A stretch of DNA of 64,000 nucleotides, from positions 1,061,353-1,125,352 of the forward strand of contig NZ_LN851186.1 of NCBI RefSeq assembly GCF_001243895.1. Direction: 5' to 3'. The stretch's first letter is position 1. Every line of letters begins with the position of its first letter. The notes under the pieces were generated by a model that was given only the letters and a program-made list of their open reading frames with translations, did no database searches and was not told the origin of the DNA. Both the position numbers and the translations under genes were made by a program. This document shows positions 44,113 to 53,744 of the stretch, piece after piece. Source of the stretch: Bacillus testis. GTDB lineage: Bacteria > Bacillota > Bacilli > Bacillales > DSM-1321.

Positions 44113-47100
44113 TTGTCACTGCGTTTTGTGTTAGGGCGTTCCGGAAGCGGAAAAACAACTTATATGATCAATGATATTAGACAAAAGCTGTACGATCAGC
44201 CTGGCCGGAAACCATTATTGTATCTGGTCCCTGATCAAATGACATTCTTATCGGAATACAATTTGGCGGGAACACCCGGGCTAAAAGGAACGATAGCAGC
44301 GCAGGTTTTCAGTTTCCCGCGGTTGGCCCTTCGGGTGCTGCAGGAAACCGGGGGCATGAGCAGGCTGCATCTAAGCTCTGCAGGCATTAATATGATGATC
44401 ACTAAGATCATTGAAGAGAAGAAGGATGAACTTAGGCTTTTCCAACGTTCCGCATCCAAAGCGGGATTCACAGCTTCCATGGAACAGATGCTGATTGAAT
44501 TGAAGCGGTACTGCATTTCCCCGGAAGATATGGGAAACTTGCTGAAGGAAAGAATGGAGCAGGAAACCGAACAGAGCCTGAAAGATAAATGGCATGACCT
44601 TCAGATTATATACAGTGAATTCGAACAAGCCTTGATAGGCAAATATATAGATTCAGAGGATTATCTGACTCTGCTTGCAGAGAAGATACCGCACTCGGCT
44701 TATCTGCAGGATGCCGAGATTTATATCGACGGTTTTTACAGTATGACACCGCAGGAATTACAAGTAGTGAATGGGCTGATGAAGCATTGTCGCAAGGTGA
44801 CCATTGCACTTACGATGGATCGCCCGTTCAGGCAGGGCCCGCCTGATGAATTCTATCTTTTCGCAATGAGCGCGCGCCTGTATGATCAGCTATACCAACA
44901 TGCACGCCAACTGGATGTTGAGATAGAAGAAGACTTAGTATTCTCGCAAATCCGGCGTTTCAAGCAATCCCCAAGCCTTGCACATCTGGAGTATTACTAT
45001 AATAAGAGACCGGCGCATTCGTTTGAAGGAAAGAGTGATATCACTTTGTCGATGGCCGTCAATCGCCGCGCAGAAATAGAAGGCGTCGCCCGCGACATTA
45101 TTTCCCAAGTTAGAGGAGGGCATTGCAGATGGAGAGATATTGCTATACTTGTCCGCAACGGCCATGATTACAGCGACCTCATAACAACTGTCTTCAGTGA
45201 TTATCGCATTCCTGTCTTTATTGACAGCAAGGAGACAATGCTTCATCATCCACTGATCGAACTAATCCGTTCCTCGCTTGAAACCATAAATACCCATTGG
45301 CGATATGAACCGGTCTTCCGGGCGATAAAAACGGATATGCTTTATCCATTGGAAAGTGATCTGAAGGATATGAGGCTGCGCGTCGACCAATTGGAGAACT
45401 ATGTACTTTCGCGGGGAGTGAAAGGGAATCGTTGGACGGATAAAGAGAGATGGAGATACCGCAGATTCCGCGGTCTTGAATTGGAACAGAAAGGGCAGAC
45501 CGATCAAGAACGGGCGATTGAGCAATCATTGAATGAACTGAAGGAACTTTTTGCCGCGCCACTTGCCCTTTTGGAGAAAAGATGCAAAAAAGCCAAGACG
45601 GGCCAGGATTATGCACAGGCATTATATTTGTTTCTCGAAGAATCAAAAATCCCTGAGAAATTGGAAGCACTTGAACTGGCTGCGGAAGAGAAGGGCGATT
45701 TACTGAGCGCTAGGCGGCATGACCAAGCATGGAAATCAGTAATAGAACTATTGGATCAGTTTGTGGAGACGCTGGGCAGCACTTCTCTGAGCCTTAAACA
45801 GTTCATTACCATTTTGGATGCCGGCCTCCAAGCGCTGGAGTTTTCCCAAGTTCCGCCGGCAATCGACCAAGTCATGGTCGCCAATATGGATTTATCGCGC
45901 CTGACAGATGTCCATATTGCTTTTGTGATCGGTTTGAATGAAGGGGTCCTGCCGATGAAAGTCAGTGAAGAAGGCATTCTTTCTGATAAGGACAGACAAT
46001 CCCTTTCATCTTTAGGAATTGAACTGGCGCCGGATTCCACGCGGCGGCTCTTGGATGAGGAATTCACCGCCTACAGGGCTTTCACCACTCCTTCAAAGAA
46101 ATTGTTCCTCAGCTACCCGCTGGGCGATGAGGAAGGTGGAAGTTTATTGCCATCACCGTATGTGCAAAGGATTAAAGATGTAATTCCTTCTCTGAAGGAA
46201 CAATCCTACCAAAACGAGCCGAGCGGGGAAAGCGAAGAACAGCAGCTTGCGTACATGCCGAATGAAAATGTCGCCCTGTCCTATTTATCCGCTGTGCTTC
46301 AGCAGAAAACCCGCGGTTATAAAGTTGAAAACGTGTGGTACAGCCTCTATAACCAGTTGATCCAATCGGACATCTATTCAGAAGCGGCCAAAAAAGTGTT
46401 GGGCAGCCTTTTTTATGAAAATATTGCCCAGCCGCTTTCTGAAGAAACCTCTAAGCAACTGTACGGCAAACGCATGAAGGCAAGCGTTTCAAGGATGGAG
46501 AAATACAATGCTTGCGCTTTTTCCCATTTTGCATCGCATGGGCTGAAGCTGCAGGAGCGCAAAGTCTTCCGTCTGGAAGCCCCTGATATTGGCGAAATGT
46601 TCCATGGGGCATTAAAAATCATATCGGATGCTTTATTGGAGAAGAAGCGGTCATGGGCTTCACTGACAAAAGAGGAATGCAAAAAATATGCAAATGGGGC
46701 AGTCGAACAGCTGGCTCCTAAACTGCAAAATCAAATCCTGCTCAGTACGAACCGGCATTTCTATATCAAACGCAAACTTGAAAATGTCATCAGCAGAGCA
46801 AGCATGGTCTTGAGCGAGCAAGCCCGGCACAGCGGCTTTGAACCGATTAAACTCGAATTGGATTTTGGATTTGGGAGTACCGGCAGCCTGCCGCCTTTGA
46901 CATTCAGATTGGCAAATGGCACAGAGATGGAATTGATCGGCAGGATCGACCGAGTGGATAAAGCGCAAATAGACCAGCAAACGTATCTTCGCATCATTGA
47001 TTACAAATCAAGCAGCAAGGATATCAATTTGGATGAGGTATATTACGGCCTGGCTCTTCAGATGCTTACCTATATCGACGTGATTATCCTCCATGCGCAA

Positions 47101-47622
47101 AAACTGATCGGGACTTCCGCCCATCCGGCAGGCATGCTTTACTTCCATATGCATAACCCGATCATCAAAGCGAACGAGATGCTGAGCGGGGATGTCATCG
47201 AAGAAGAAATCTTTAAGCAATTTAAGATGAAAGGTCTGTTGCTTGGAGACCAAGATGTATTGAATATGATGGACCATGACTTGGTCAAGGGAGAAAAAAG
47301 CTCTTCTAATGTCATTTCAATGAGCTATTTGAAGGATGGTTCCTTTGCGAAAAATGCGCCAGTGGCGAGTGAACAGGATATGAACCGGCTTCGCGGGCAT
47401 ATCCATCATGTCTATGAGCAGGCAGGCAATGAAATCATGGATGGCAATACCATCATTAACCCATACAAACTAAAAGACCGCATACCGTGCACCTTCTGTC
47501 CGTATAAGAGTGTGTGCATGTTTGACAATGCATTGAAAGAAAACCAGTACCGCATTCTGCCGCCAAAGAAACCGGAAGAAGTAATGCAGTGTATCAAAGA
47601 TGAGGAGGACAAGCATGAATAA
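44113..47622 (+). CDS. addB: AddB subunit of the AddAB helicase-nuclease
   Basis: 1169 residues. Walker A GRSGSGKTTY at the N-terminus, an inactivated-helicase middle, and a C-terminal RecB-type nuclease domain with DRVDKAQ and IDYKSSSK. The iron-sulfur cysteines are present: one near residue 800 (YNACAFSHF) and a C-terminal CTFCPYKSVC cluster. With AddA it processes double-strand breaks at Chi. TTG 44113 follows AAAGGAGTTG. The end overlaps addA by eight bases. Confidence 0.95.
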   Translation: MSLRFVLGRSGSGKTTYMINDIRQKLYDQPGRKPLLYLVPDQMTFLSEYNLAGTPGLKGTIAAQVFSFPRLALRVLQETGGMSRLHLSSAGINMMITKIIEEKKDELRLFQRSASKAGFTASMEQMLIELKRYCISPEDMGNLLKERMEQETEQSLKDKWHDLQIIYSEFEQALIGKYIDSEDYLTLLAEKIPHSAYLQDAEIYIDGFYSMTPQELQVVNGLMKHCRKVTIALTMDRPFRQGPPDEFYLFAMSARLYDQLYQHARQLDVEIEEDLVFSQIRRFKQSPSLAHLEYYYNKRPAHSFEGKSDITLSMAVNRRAEIEGVARDIISQVRGGHCRWRDIAILVRNGHDYSDLITTVFSDYRIPVFIDSKETMLHHPLIELIRSSLETINTHWRYEPVFRAIKTDMLYPLESDLKDMRLRVDQLENYVLSRGVKGNRWTDKERWRYRRFRGLELEQKGQTDQERAIEQSLNELKELFAAPLALLEKRCKKAKTGQDYAQALYLFLEESKIPEKLEALELAAEEKGDLLSARRHDQAWKSVIELLDQFVETLGSTSLSLKQFITILDAGLQALEFSQVPPAIDQVMVANMDLSRLTDVHIAFVIGLNEGVLPMKVSEEGILSDKDRQSLSSLGIELAPDSTRRLLDEEFTAYRAFTTPSKKLFLSYPLGDEEGGSLLPSPYVQRIKDVIPSLKEQSYQNEPSGESEEQQLAYMPNENVALSYLSAVLQQKTRGYKVENVWYSLYNQLIQSDIYSEAAKKVLGSLFYENIAQPLSEETSKQLYGKRMKASVSRMEKYNACAFSHFASHGLKLQERKVFRLEAPDIGEMFHGALKIISDALLEKKRSWASLTKEECKKYANGAVEQLAPKLQNQILLSTNRHFYIKRKLENVISRASMVLSEQARHSGFEPIKLELDFGFGSTGSLPPLTFRLANGTEMELIGRIDRVDKAQIDQQTYLRIIDYKSSSKDINLDEVYYGLALQMLTYIDVIILHAQKLIGTSAHPAGMLYFHMHNPIIKANEMLSGDVIEEEIFKQFKMKGLLLGDQDVLNMMDHDLVKGEKSSSNVISMSYLKDGSFAKNAPVASEQDMNRLRGHIHHVYEQAGNEIMDGNTIINPYKLKDRIPCTFCPYKSVCMFDNALKENQYRILPPKKPEEVMQCIKDEEDKHE

Positions 47623-50600
47623 AAGCCAAATCCCTGCTATGCCGCCTGAACAAACCTGGACAGAAAATCAATGGAAAGCCATTTGGGCTGAAGGGCAGGA
47701 TATATTGGTGGCAGCGGCGGCCGGTTCGGGAAAGACGGCTGTCCTTGTCAACCGTATTATCAATAAGATTATTTCAAAGGAAATAAATGTCGATGAATTG
47801 TTGGTAGTGACCTTTACGAATGCAGCAGCGGCAGAAATGAGGCACCGGATTGCGGAGGCGCTTGATAAAGAAATTAAGAAACATCATGAATCGCAACATC
47901 TGCGCAGACAGCTCAGTCTATTAAACAAGGCTTCTATATCGACATTGCATTCATTTTGTTTGGATGTCATCCGTACCTATTACTACGAAATTGATATTGA
48001 TCCGGGCTTCCGGATTGCAGACAGTACGGAAGCGGAGCTGCTGAAGGATGAAGTATTGGATGACTTGCTGGAAGAGCAGTATGCCATCGAAAACAATGAA
48101 GCTTTCTTCAGGCTGGTAGATGCTTTCAGCAGTGACCGGAATGATATTGAGCTGCAGAATATCATTCGTACACTGGATGATTTCTCAAGCTCCCATCCTT
48201 ATCCGAATGATTGGCTTGACGGCATGGTGGATATGTATGAAGTGCAGGATGGGACAAACGTCGATGATTTGCCGTTTTTCCCAGCTTTGCAGTTTTATAT
48301 CAATCTGCAGTTGGCGCAAGCCCGGGATTGTCTGGAGAGAGCGATGGAACTGACAAAATTGCCGGACGGCCCGGCGCCAAGGGCGGAAACCTTCATCAAG
48401 GATCTGGCTCTCTTGGAGACGTTAGAACAAGCCTCCCGGCAATCTTGGAATGCGCTCTATGAAGCTATGTCGGCGATCAAGTTTTCTACCATGAAATCTG
48501 TGAAAGGGGATGAATACAACCCTGAATTGACAGAGCAGTCAAAGGATTTAAGAAAGCAGGCCAAGGATGCAATCGAAGGTCTGAAGAAAGAATTATTTGT
48601 CCGCAATCCGGAAAGCTATCTTCACGATATGAAGGAACTGAGGGGCTATGTATCGATGCTTTCGGAATTAGTGAAAGCTTTCAAGGCAAAATATGCAGCC
48701 GAGAAACGGGAAAAGGGATTGGTCGATTTCTCAGACCTTGAACATTATTGTCTGCGTATCTTGACGGCAGAAGACGAAACCGGAACATTGGTGCCATCAC
48801 ATGTGGCCCTTGCCTATCAGAAGCAATTCCAGGAAGTGCTTGTGGATGAATACCAGGATGTAAACCTAGTGCAGGAAACTATTCTTAACCTCGTAAGCAA
48901 AAATGGCGGCGAGGGCAATCGTTTCATGGTTGGGGACGTGAAGCAGTCGATCTATCGATTCCGGTTGGCTGAGCCCAATCTGTTCCTTGCGAAGCATACC
49001 AGCTATCGCCACGATGGCTCGGGGGGAGGCCTTCGCATTGATCTGAACCGGAATTTCCGAAGCCGGAAGGAAGTGCTGGATGGCACAAACTATCTCTTTA
49101 AACAGCTGATGGGTGTGCGAGTCGGTGAGATCATCTATGATGAGGATGCTGAATTAAAGCTAGGGGCTCCTTATCCGACAGGGGAAACCTATCCGATTGA
49201 AGTAATGTATATCGACCAAGACGGTGCAGCCGCAGGCACTAATGGATCGCCTAATTCTGGGGAGGACGAAGAAGAGCTTGCCAAAGCCCAGTTGGAAGCG
49301 AGGTTGCTTGCCCGCTCTATTAAAGAGATGATTCATGAAAAGAGAAAAATCACGGATCCGAAAACAGGAATGGAACGGGTGATTACTTATCGCGATATTG
49401 TTATTTTGATGAGGTCGATGACATGGGCCCCAGAAGTTATGGAAGAGTTCAAGAAGCAAGGTATACCTGTATACGGCAACCTGTCATCCGGTTATTTTGA
49501 AGCGACAGAAGTAGCCATCATGATGTCGCTTTTGAAAGTCATCGATAACCCGCTTCAGGATATTCCCCTTGCATCTGTACTGAGATCACCGATTGTCGGA
49601 CTGGATGAGGAACAGATGGCCAAGGTGCGCGTTTGCGGTAAAGGGGATTCTTATTTTGAGGCTCTCCAAGCTTTCTGCAAACAAGGGGATCAAGAAAACC
49701 ATAAAGACTTTTACGGTAAGGTCCACCACTTCTACAACCAGTTGAACGATTGGCGCGAAATGGCAAGGCAGCATTCTCTATCAGATCTGATCTGGCAGCT
49801 GTACAGAGATACGAAGTATTATGACTACGTCGGGGGCATGCCAGGCGGGAAACAGCGGCAAGCCAATCTTCGCGCCCTTTTCGACAGGGCACGCCAGTAT
49901 GAAGAAAGTTCCTTCCGCGGGTTGTTCCGTTTCTTGCGCTTCATTGAACGTATGCAAGACCGGGGCGGAGATTTAGGGGCAGCGCGAGCATTAAGCGAGC
50001 AAGAAGATGTTGTCCGTATTATGACGATCCATTCCAGCAAAGGGCTTGAATTTCCGGTTGTGTTTGTTGCCGGCATCTCAAGGCAGTTCAATATGATGGA
50101 TTTGCGGAAAAGCTATCTCTTGGATAAGGAATATGGCTTTGCGTGCAAGTACACCAACCCTGAGCTACGTATCACTTATCCGTCATTGCCGCAAATCGCT
50201 TTTAAACGGAAGAAGCAATTGGAATTGATAGCAGAGGAAATGCGCGTCCTGTATGTCGCTTTGACGAGGGCAAAAGAAAAATTGATCCTAGTCGGCAGCT
50301 TGAAGGACAGAGATAAAACCTTGAAGAATTGGCGGAATGCACAGAGCCATGGAGAATGGCAGCTGATGGACTATCTGCGTGCATCGGCGAAAAGCTACAG
50401 CGACTGGATCGGCCCCGCTCTTGCCCGCCATCAGCAAAACAGCGATTTTTACGGGGGCGGCGCTGAACGCCATGTACCGGCTGACATTATCGAACATCCA
50501 TCTTGCTGGAAAATGAGTCTGGTAGACGCTGCCGGCCTTCGGAAGGCAGATGAGGAAGAGGCTGTAGAGCAAGACGCAATGGCATACATTCAAACATTCC

Positions 50601-51352
50601 AGCCAGTGCCAGTCGACTCCCCATACAGCGAGGAGATCGCCAAACAATTGGCATGGAAATATGAACGTGAGTCAGCAGTGGTCAACTTATCAAAACAAAC
50701 AGTCACAGAGCTGAAACGGCAAGTTGAAATCCAGGAAAGGGGAAATGCCTTACAGGTAGTGAAACCGCGGAAGAAGATTTATGAGCGTCCTGCCTTCATG
50801 CAAGCGAAGAAAATGACAGCCGCTGAACGCGGAACCTTTACCCATTTGGTTATGCAGCAAGTGGATGTAAGAAAAGAAGTAACTGAAGAAAGCATTTCTA
50901 CTCTTATTCTCGATCTTGTCCAGCGTGAATATATGACTGCTGAACAGGCGGAAGGAATACGGGTGGCTGAAATTGCCCGCTTTTTCCAGACGGATGTGGC
51001 GAAACGGATGAAGAACAGCGACCATATTGAGCGAGAGGTGCCATTCAGTTTGATGATCCCTGCCCATGAAGCGTACAGTGATTGGGATGGCCCTGACGAG
51101 CTTGTTATGGTGCAGGGAATCATTGATTGCCTGTTTACCGATGCCGAGGGAACGGTTCTGCTGGATTATAAGACAGACCGGATCAAGGATCGTTTCCCGG
51201 GAGGATTCGAGCAGGCAAAGCCCATCCTTGAGAAACGATATGCTGTTCAGATACAACTTTATTCACGGGCTGTCGAAGAAATCCTCGGCATCTCGCTGAG
51301 CAGCCGTTATCTGTACTTTTTTGATGACGGCGGCCATTTGTTGGAACTATAA
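47615..51352 (+). CDS. addA: AddA subunit of the AddAB helicase-nuclease
   Basis: 1245 residues. UvrD-type helicase motifs are intact (AAAAGSGKTAVLVNRI, VDEYQDVN, GDVKQSIYRFR, MTIHSSKGLEFPVV, YVALTRAKEKL), with a C-terminal nuclease domain carrying LLDYKTDRI. ATG 47615 follows GAGGAGG. In B. subtilis sbcD-sbcC follow; here a terminator and gerPF come next. Confidence 0.96.
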   Translation: MNKSQIPAMPPEQTWTENQWKAIWAEGQDILVAAAAGSGKTAVLVNRIINKIISKEINVDELLVVTFTNAAAAEMRHRIAEALDKEIKKHHESQHLRRQLSLLNKASISTLHSFCLDVIRTYYYEIDIDPGFRIADSTEAELLKDEVLDDLLEEQYAIENNEAFFRLVDAFSSDRNDIELQNIIRTLDDFSSSHPYPNDWLDGMVDMYEVQDGTNVDDLPFFPALQFYINLQLAQARDCLERAMELTKLPDGPAPRAETFIKDLALLETLEQASRQSWNALYEAMSAIKFSTMKSVKGDEYNPELTEQSKDLRKQAKDAIEGLKKELFVRNPESYLHDMKELRGYVSMLSELVKAFKAKYAAEKREKGLVDFSDLEHYCLRILTAEDETGTLVPSHVALAYQKQFQEVLVDEYQDVNLVQETILNLVSKNGGEGNRFMVGDVKQSIYRFRLAEPNLFLAKHTSYRHDGSGGGLRIDLNRNFRSRKEVLDGTNYLFKQLMGVRVGEIIYDEDAELKLGAPYPTGETYPIEVMYIDQDGAAAGTNGSPNSGEDEEELAKAQLEARLLARSIKEMIHEKRKITDPKTGMERVITYRDIVILMRSMTWAPEVMEEFKKQGIPVYGNLSSGYFEATEVAIMMSLLKVIDNPLQDIPLASVLRSPIVGLDEEQMAKVRVCGKGDSYFEALQAFCKQGDQENHKDFYGKVHHFYNQLNDWREMARQHSLSDLIWQLYRDTKYYDYVGGMPGGKQRQANLRALFDRARQYEESSFRGLFRFLRFIERMQDRGGDLGAARALSEQEDVVRIMTIHSSKGLEFPVVFVAGISRQFNMMDLRKSYLLDKEYGFACKYTNPELRITYPSLPQIAFKRKKQLELIAEEMRVLYVALTRAKEKLILVGSLKDRDKTLKNWRNAQSHGEWQLMDYLRASAKSYSDWIGPALARHQQNSDFYGGGAERHVPADIIEHPSCWKMSLVDAAGLRKADEEEAVEQDAMAYIQTFQPVPVDSPYSEEIAKQLAWKYERESAVVNLSKQTVTELKRQVEIQERGNALQVVKPRKKIYERPAFMQAKKMTAAERGTFTHLVMQQVDVRKEVTEESISTLILDLVQREYMTAEQAEGIRVAEIARFFQTDVAKRMKNSDHIEREVPFSLMIPAHEAYSDWDGPDELVMVQGIIDCLFTDAEGTVLLDYKTDRIKDRFPGGFEQAKPILEKRYAVQIQLYSRAVEEILGISLSSRYLYFFDDGGHLLEL

Positions 51353-51410
51353 AGTGGAACTTTGATTGATAGGAGTATTTCATATATTCCCACAAAATCA
51401 TTAGTTGAGA

Positions 51411-51481
51411 TTGATCCTTCCACTTACATTGCTTGATCTTGAATCTCATTCTAAGCGGGAGTCTTAGCGACAATGAGAAAG
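51411..51481. repeat. Degenerate copy of the dispersed repeat
   Basis: TTGAGATTGATCC...GCTTGATCTTGAATCTCATTCTAAGCGGGAGTCTTAGCG (read in parts) resembles the arms of copy 1, including GGGAGTCTTAGCG at 51457-51469. Confidence 0.4.
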
Positions 51482-51494
51482 CAATATAGACAGT

Positions 51495-51539
51495 CAGGGA
51501 ATGGCTGGGCTTATTAGGGCCTGGTCATCCCTTTTTTTT
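51495..51539 (+). terminator. Terminator after addA
   Basis: Imperfect AGGGAATGGCTGGGC / GCCTGGTCATCCCT stem followed by eight T. Confidence 0.65.
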
Positions 51540-51587
51540 ATGCCTTTTCTTATAACTGTCTCTCTTATCAAGAGTCGAACAAATGGC

Positions 51588-51618
51588 AAAAGGAGCATCC
51601 GCATGGGTAGCTCCTTTT
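51588..51618 (-). terminator. Terminator of the gerP operon
   Basis: AAAAGGAGC / GCTCCTTTT stem just at the gerPF stop, with TTTTGCC on the minus strand. Confidence 0.75.
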
Positions 51619-51835
51619 AATTATTGCCAACAATAGGCTGATCGACAACGTTAGCATCTAGTACATTAGTGGCGCTTAGCCCACTATTCGTAATAATAAA
51701 GACACCTGTATTGGTGGTGCCGGAACCAGCGGCTGTTTTACTGGAGGATTTCGGGGAGTAGACAAACGCATCGCCGAATTGGATGCTGCCTCCTGTCACC
51801 GATCCTACTTGAATGGGGCCCACTATAGCCGGCAT
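51617..51835 (-). CDS. gerPF: Spore germination protein GerPF
   Basis: 72 residues beginning MPAIVGPIQVGSVTGGSIQFGD, a small glycine/serine-rich protein homologous to GerPA (51% or so by eye in the first 25 residues). Last gene of the gerP operon; the Ger P proteins make the spore coat permeable to germinants. AAGGAGATG precedes the ATG. Confidence 0.9.
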   Translation of the reverse strand: MPAIVGPIQVGSVTGGSIQFGDAFVYSPKSSSKTAAGSGTTNTGVFIITNSGLSATNVLDANVVDQPIVGNN

Positions 51836-51851
51836 GCATAATCATCTCCTT

Positions 51852-52244
51852 TTAGCCTTGCTGTTCAACCGGATTATAGGATGGCGGCAACCTTCGGATA
51901 TTCAGAATCCGTGTAGCGGTTCGTGCATGGCGGACGTTTCCTACATGAACAATCGAGCAGGAAGCCATCCCTACCACTTGCAGCAAATCGACGTTAATGC
52001 GTAGGCATTTATTATTGGTGATCATATGGATGGGTTCGAAAATGACAGGAAGTGGGGACCGGTAACGGAAAACCGAATAGTTTTCGAATTGATCAGGGTC
52101 ATCCTCCAGGTAACTAGTATCCTGTTGAACAGCTAATGCTTGGGACGAGGCGTCGATATAGCTGGTATCGCCGATTTGCATAATGGAGCTAAGGCCGATA
52201 TTGACAATTTTGAGTTGCCTGACATGGCTGGAACGGCTTAGCAT
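51852..52244 (-). CDS. gerPE: Spore germination protein GerPE
   Basis: 130 residues. The first 45 (VNIGLSSIMQIGDTSYIDASS) show the short IGxxxxxxxGD module shared by GerP proteins; it recurs near residue 95 (VVGMASCSIVHVGN). Its ATG lies seven bases after the gerPD stop, so translation may be coupled. Confidence 0.88.
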   Translation of the reverse strand: MLSRSSHVRQLKIVNIGLSSIMQIGDTSYIDASSQALAVQQDTSYLEDDPDQFENYSVFRYRSPLPVIFEPIHMITNNKCLRINVDLLQVVGMASCSIVHVGNVRHARTATRILNIRRLPPSYNPVEQQG

Positions 52245-52250
52245 ATTGGC

Positions 52251-52430
52251 CTATGCCTTTGGCGCTAAAGGAACCAACGGCCCGATGATGAGCGATTCTG
52301 GCGGAGTATCAAAAGCGGAAGAAAGCTGTATCGTTTGGGCATCTCCGACCAACAGCAACGAGGAGCTGGCAACCGCAATCACTTTAACCTTGCTTACGCA
52401 AAGGTTTTCGTTTGTAACTTGGTATTCCAT
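52251..52430 (-). CDS. gerPD: Spore germination protein GerPD
   Basis: 59 residues: MEYQVTNENLCVSKVKVIA followed by ASSSLLLVGDAQTIQLSSAF and the GerPD ending DTPPESLIIGPLVPLAP. Its ATG directly abuts the gerPC stop (TAGATG), with AAAGGAAT as ribosome site inside gerPC. Confidence 0.88.
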   Translation of the reverse strand: MEYQVTNENLCVSKVKVIAVASSSLLLVGDAQTIQLSSAFDTPPESLIIGPLVPLAPKA

Positions 52431-53039
52431 CTAGACCATTCCTTTCGTGCCTTCATGGATATTCATTAAAAATACGCGTACTGCCTGCTCGATATCGCTT
52501 TTTATCTGTTCAATGATCCGCTCCTTATAATCTTCCCTTTGGCTATCCAGCATCTGCGGAGAAGAGTGGTTCAGATAATAGGATATACGGCTATTCAGCT
52601 GTTTGAGCAAATCGTCTTGAATGAATTGATTATATTCTCCGTGGAAGCTGCGGCCCATTTCGAGTTCTGTAGATGAGATGATAGAAGGTAGTTCGTTTTC
52701 TATAAAAACAGTGATTTCTCCGGCTATTTCTTCGGTGAGTTTTTCGCGCAATTGTGGCGAATAGGGCACAGGGAAAGGCTTCCCATTGGCGCTTATTTCT
52801 TCTATTTCATGCTGGAGATCATAAGGGTTGATGCCAATATTCAATGTGCCGTCCAGCTTTTCGATTTTGAGCTGGTCGAATTTATATTCAATCTTATCAA
52901 TATGGATGGGAGCGGGGGCATTGGATCTTTGCTGCAAATCTTTCAATTTTTTTAATTCAGCTTCTAATGCCTGGATTCTATTTGCCTGGTTCTCTAAGTA
53001 TTTTTTCATTTCGGCCGCATACGAGTATAGATCATTCAT
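52431..53039 (-). CDS. gerPC: Spore germination protein GerPC
   Basis: 202 residues, the one large member of the operon. An N-terminal coiled coil (about 5-40, NRIQALEAELKKLKDLQQ) precedes DKIEYKFDQLKIEKLDGTLNIG (in part) and a helical C-terminal half. ATG 53039 follows AGAGGAGATG; upstream in-frame ATG at 53078 lacks a site. Confidence 0.9.
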   Translation of the reverse strand: MNDLYSYAAEMKKYLENQANRIQALEAELKKLKDLQQRSNAPAPIHIDKIEYKFDQLKIEKLDGTLNIGINPYDLQHEIEEISANGKPFPVPYSPQLREKLTEEIAGEITVFIENELPSIISSTELEMGRSFHGEYNQFIQDDLLKQLNSRISYYLNHSSPQMLDSQREDYKERIIEQIKSDIEQAVRVFLMNIHEGTKGMV

Positions 53040-53110
53040 CGATAACATCTCCTCTTGGAGTGGTATATGCTTAAGCACAGTCTATGCAAAAGGCATAATT
53101 GGGTGAATGC

Positions 53111-53305
53111 CTACTGTTCGCTCCTTTTGGTAACAGCTCCATCACTTGGAAGGGCCGGTGCTTCTTCTGTAAATTGGCCTGTATTGGACAGAGTACTGAG
53201 AGATTTGATAATACCGGCACTGCCAATCTGAAAAATAGAAGAGTTTGTAATGCTGCCGATGCGGATGCTGTGGATCTGGATGGTTTGGGTAATATAATAA
53301 TTCAT
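53111..53305 (-). CDS. gerPB: Spore germination protein GerPB
   Basis: 64 residues beginning MNYYITQTIQIHSIRIGSIT with the IFQIGSAGIIKSLS core typical of GerPB. GCAGGAGG lies six bases before the ATG. Confidence 0.9.
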   Translation of the reverse strand: MNYYITQTIQIHSIRIGSITNSSIFQIGSAGIIKSLSTLSNTGQFTEEAPALPSDGAVTKRSEQ

Positions 53306-53328
53306 TGTATATCCTCCTGCTCCCGCCC

Positions 53329-53550
53329 TTATAGATTGAACAGAATAGGTTGATCGATGTTTTCATTATCGCTAGTGGTCTGGCGGCTTCTGTTATTGGA
53401 TACGGAGATACGTTCGCCTGTATTGAATGAACCTGCCCCTGCGTAGGTTTTAGAGGTGGAAATCGGCGCTATTTTATAAACATCCCCAACATGGAACACT
53501 CCGCTGGTCCCTATATTGATCAACTGGATTGCTCCGACAAATGCAGGCAT
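53329..53550 (-). CDS. gerPA: Spore germination protein GerPA
   Basis: 73 residues, MPAFVGAIQLINIGTSGVFHVGD, close to GerPF. First gene of the operon; GGAGGTGATTGA precedes the ATG. A SigK-type promoter lies about 40 bases upstream, which agrees with mother-cell expression of gerP late in sporulation. Confidence 0.92.
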   Translation of the reverse strand: MPAFVGAIQLINIGTSGVFHVGDVYKIAPISTSKTYAGAGSFNTGERISVSNNRSRQTTSDNENIDQPILFNL

Positions 53551-53581
53551 TCAATCACCTCCGCCTTGGTGTATTCTTTAC

Positions 53582-53609
53582 TATGCTATGCCGGGGACTT
53601 GGGCTTTGT
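53582..53609 (-). promoter_or_regulatory. SigK-type promoter of gerP
   Basis: On the minus strand CATAGCATA (matching CATANNNTA) lies 17 bases after an AC dinucleotide, the consensus of mother-cell SigK promoters. Confidence 0.65.
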
Positions 53610-53668
53610 GATTGCCGAATTTAGGACGATGAGGGATCATTTGCATGCCTGGGTGCAATGAAGAGAGG

Positions 53669-53711
53669 TTTTGATTGCAATCAGCAACGGTGAATGCTGC
53701 TGATTGCTGGA
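53669..53711. other. Hairpin between xylR and gerPA
   Basis: GCAATCAGCA pairs with TGCTGATTGC around 53673-53707; no T-run, but it lies where xylR transcription should end. Confidence 0.4.
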
Positions 53712-53744
53712 GACTTTCATAATAGGTGGTTTGATTCTTGTTGA

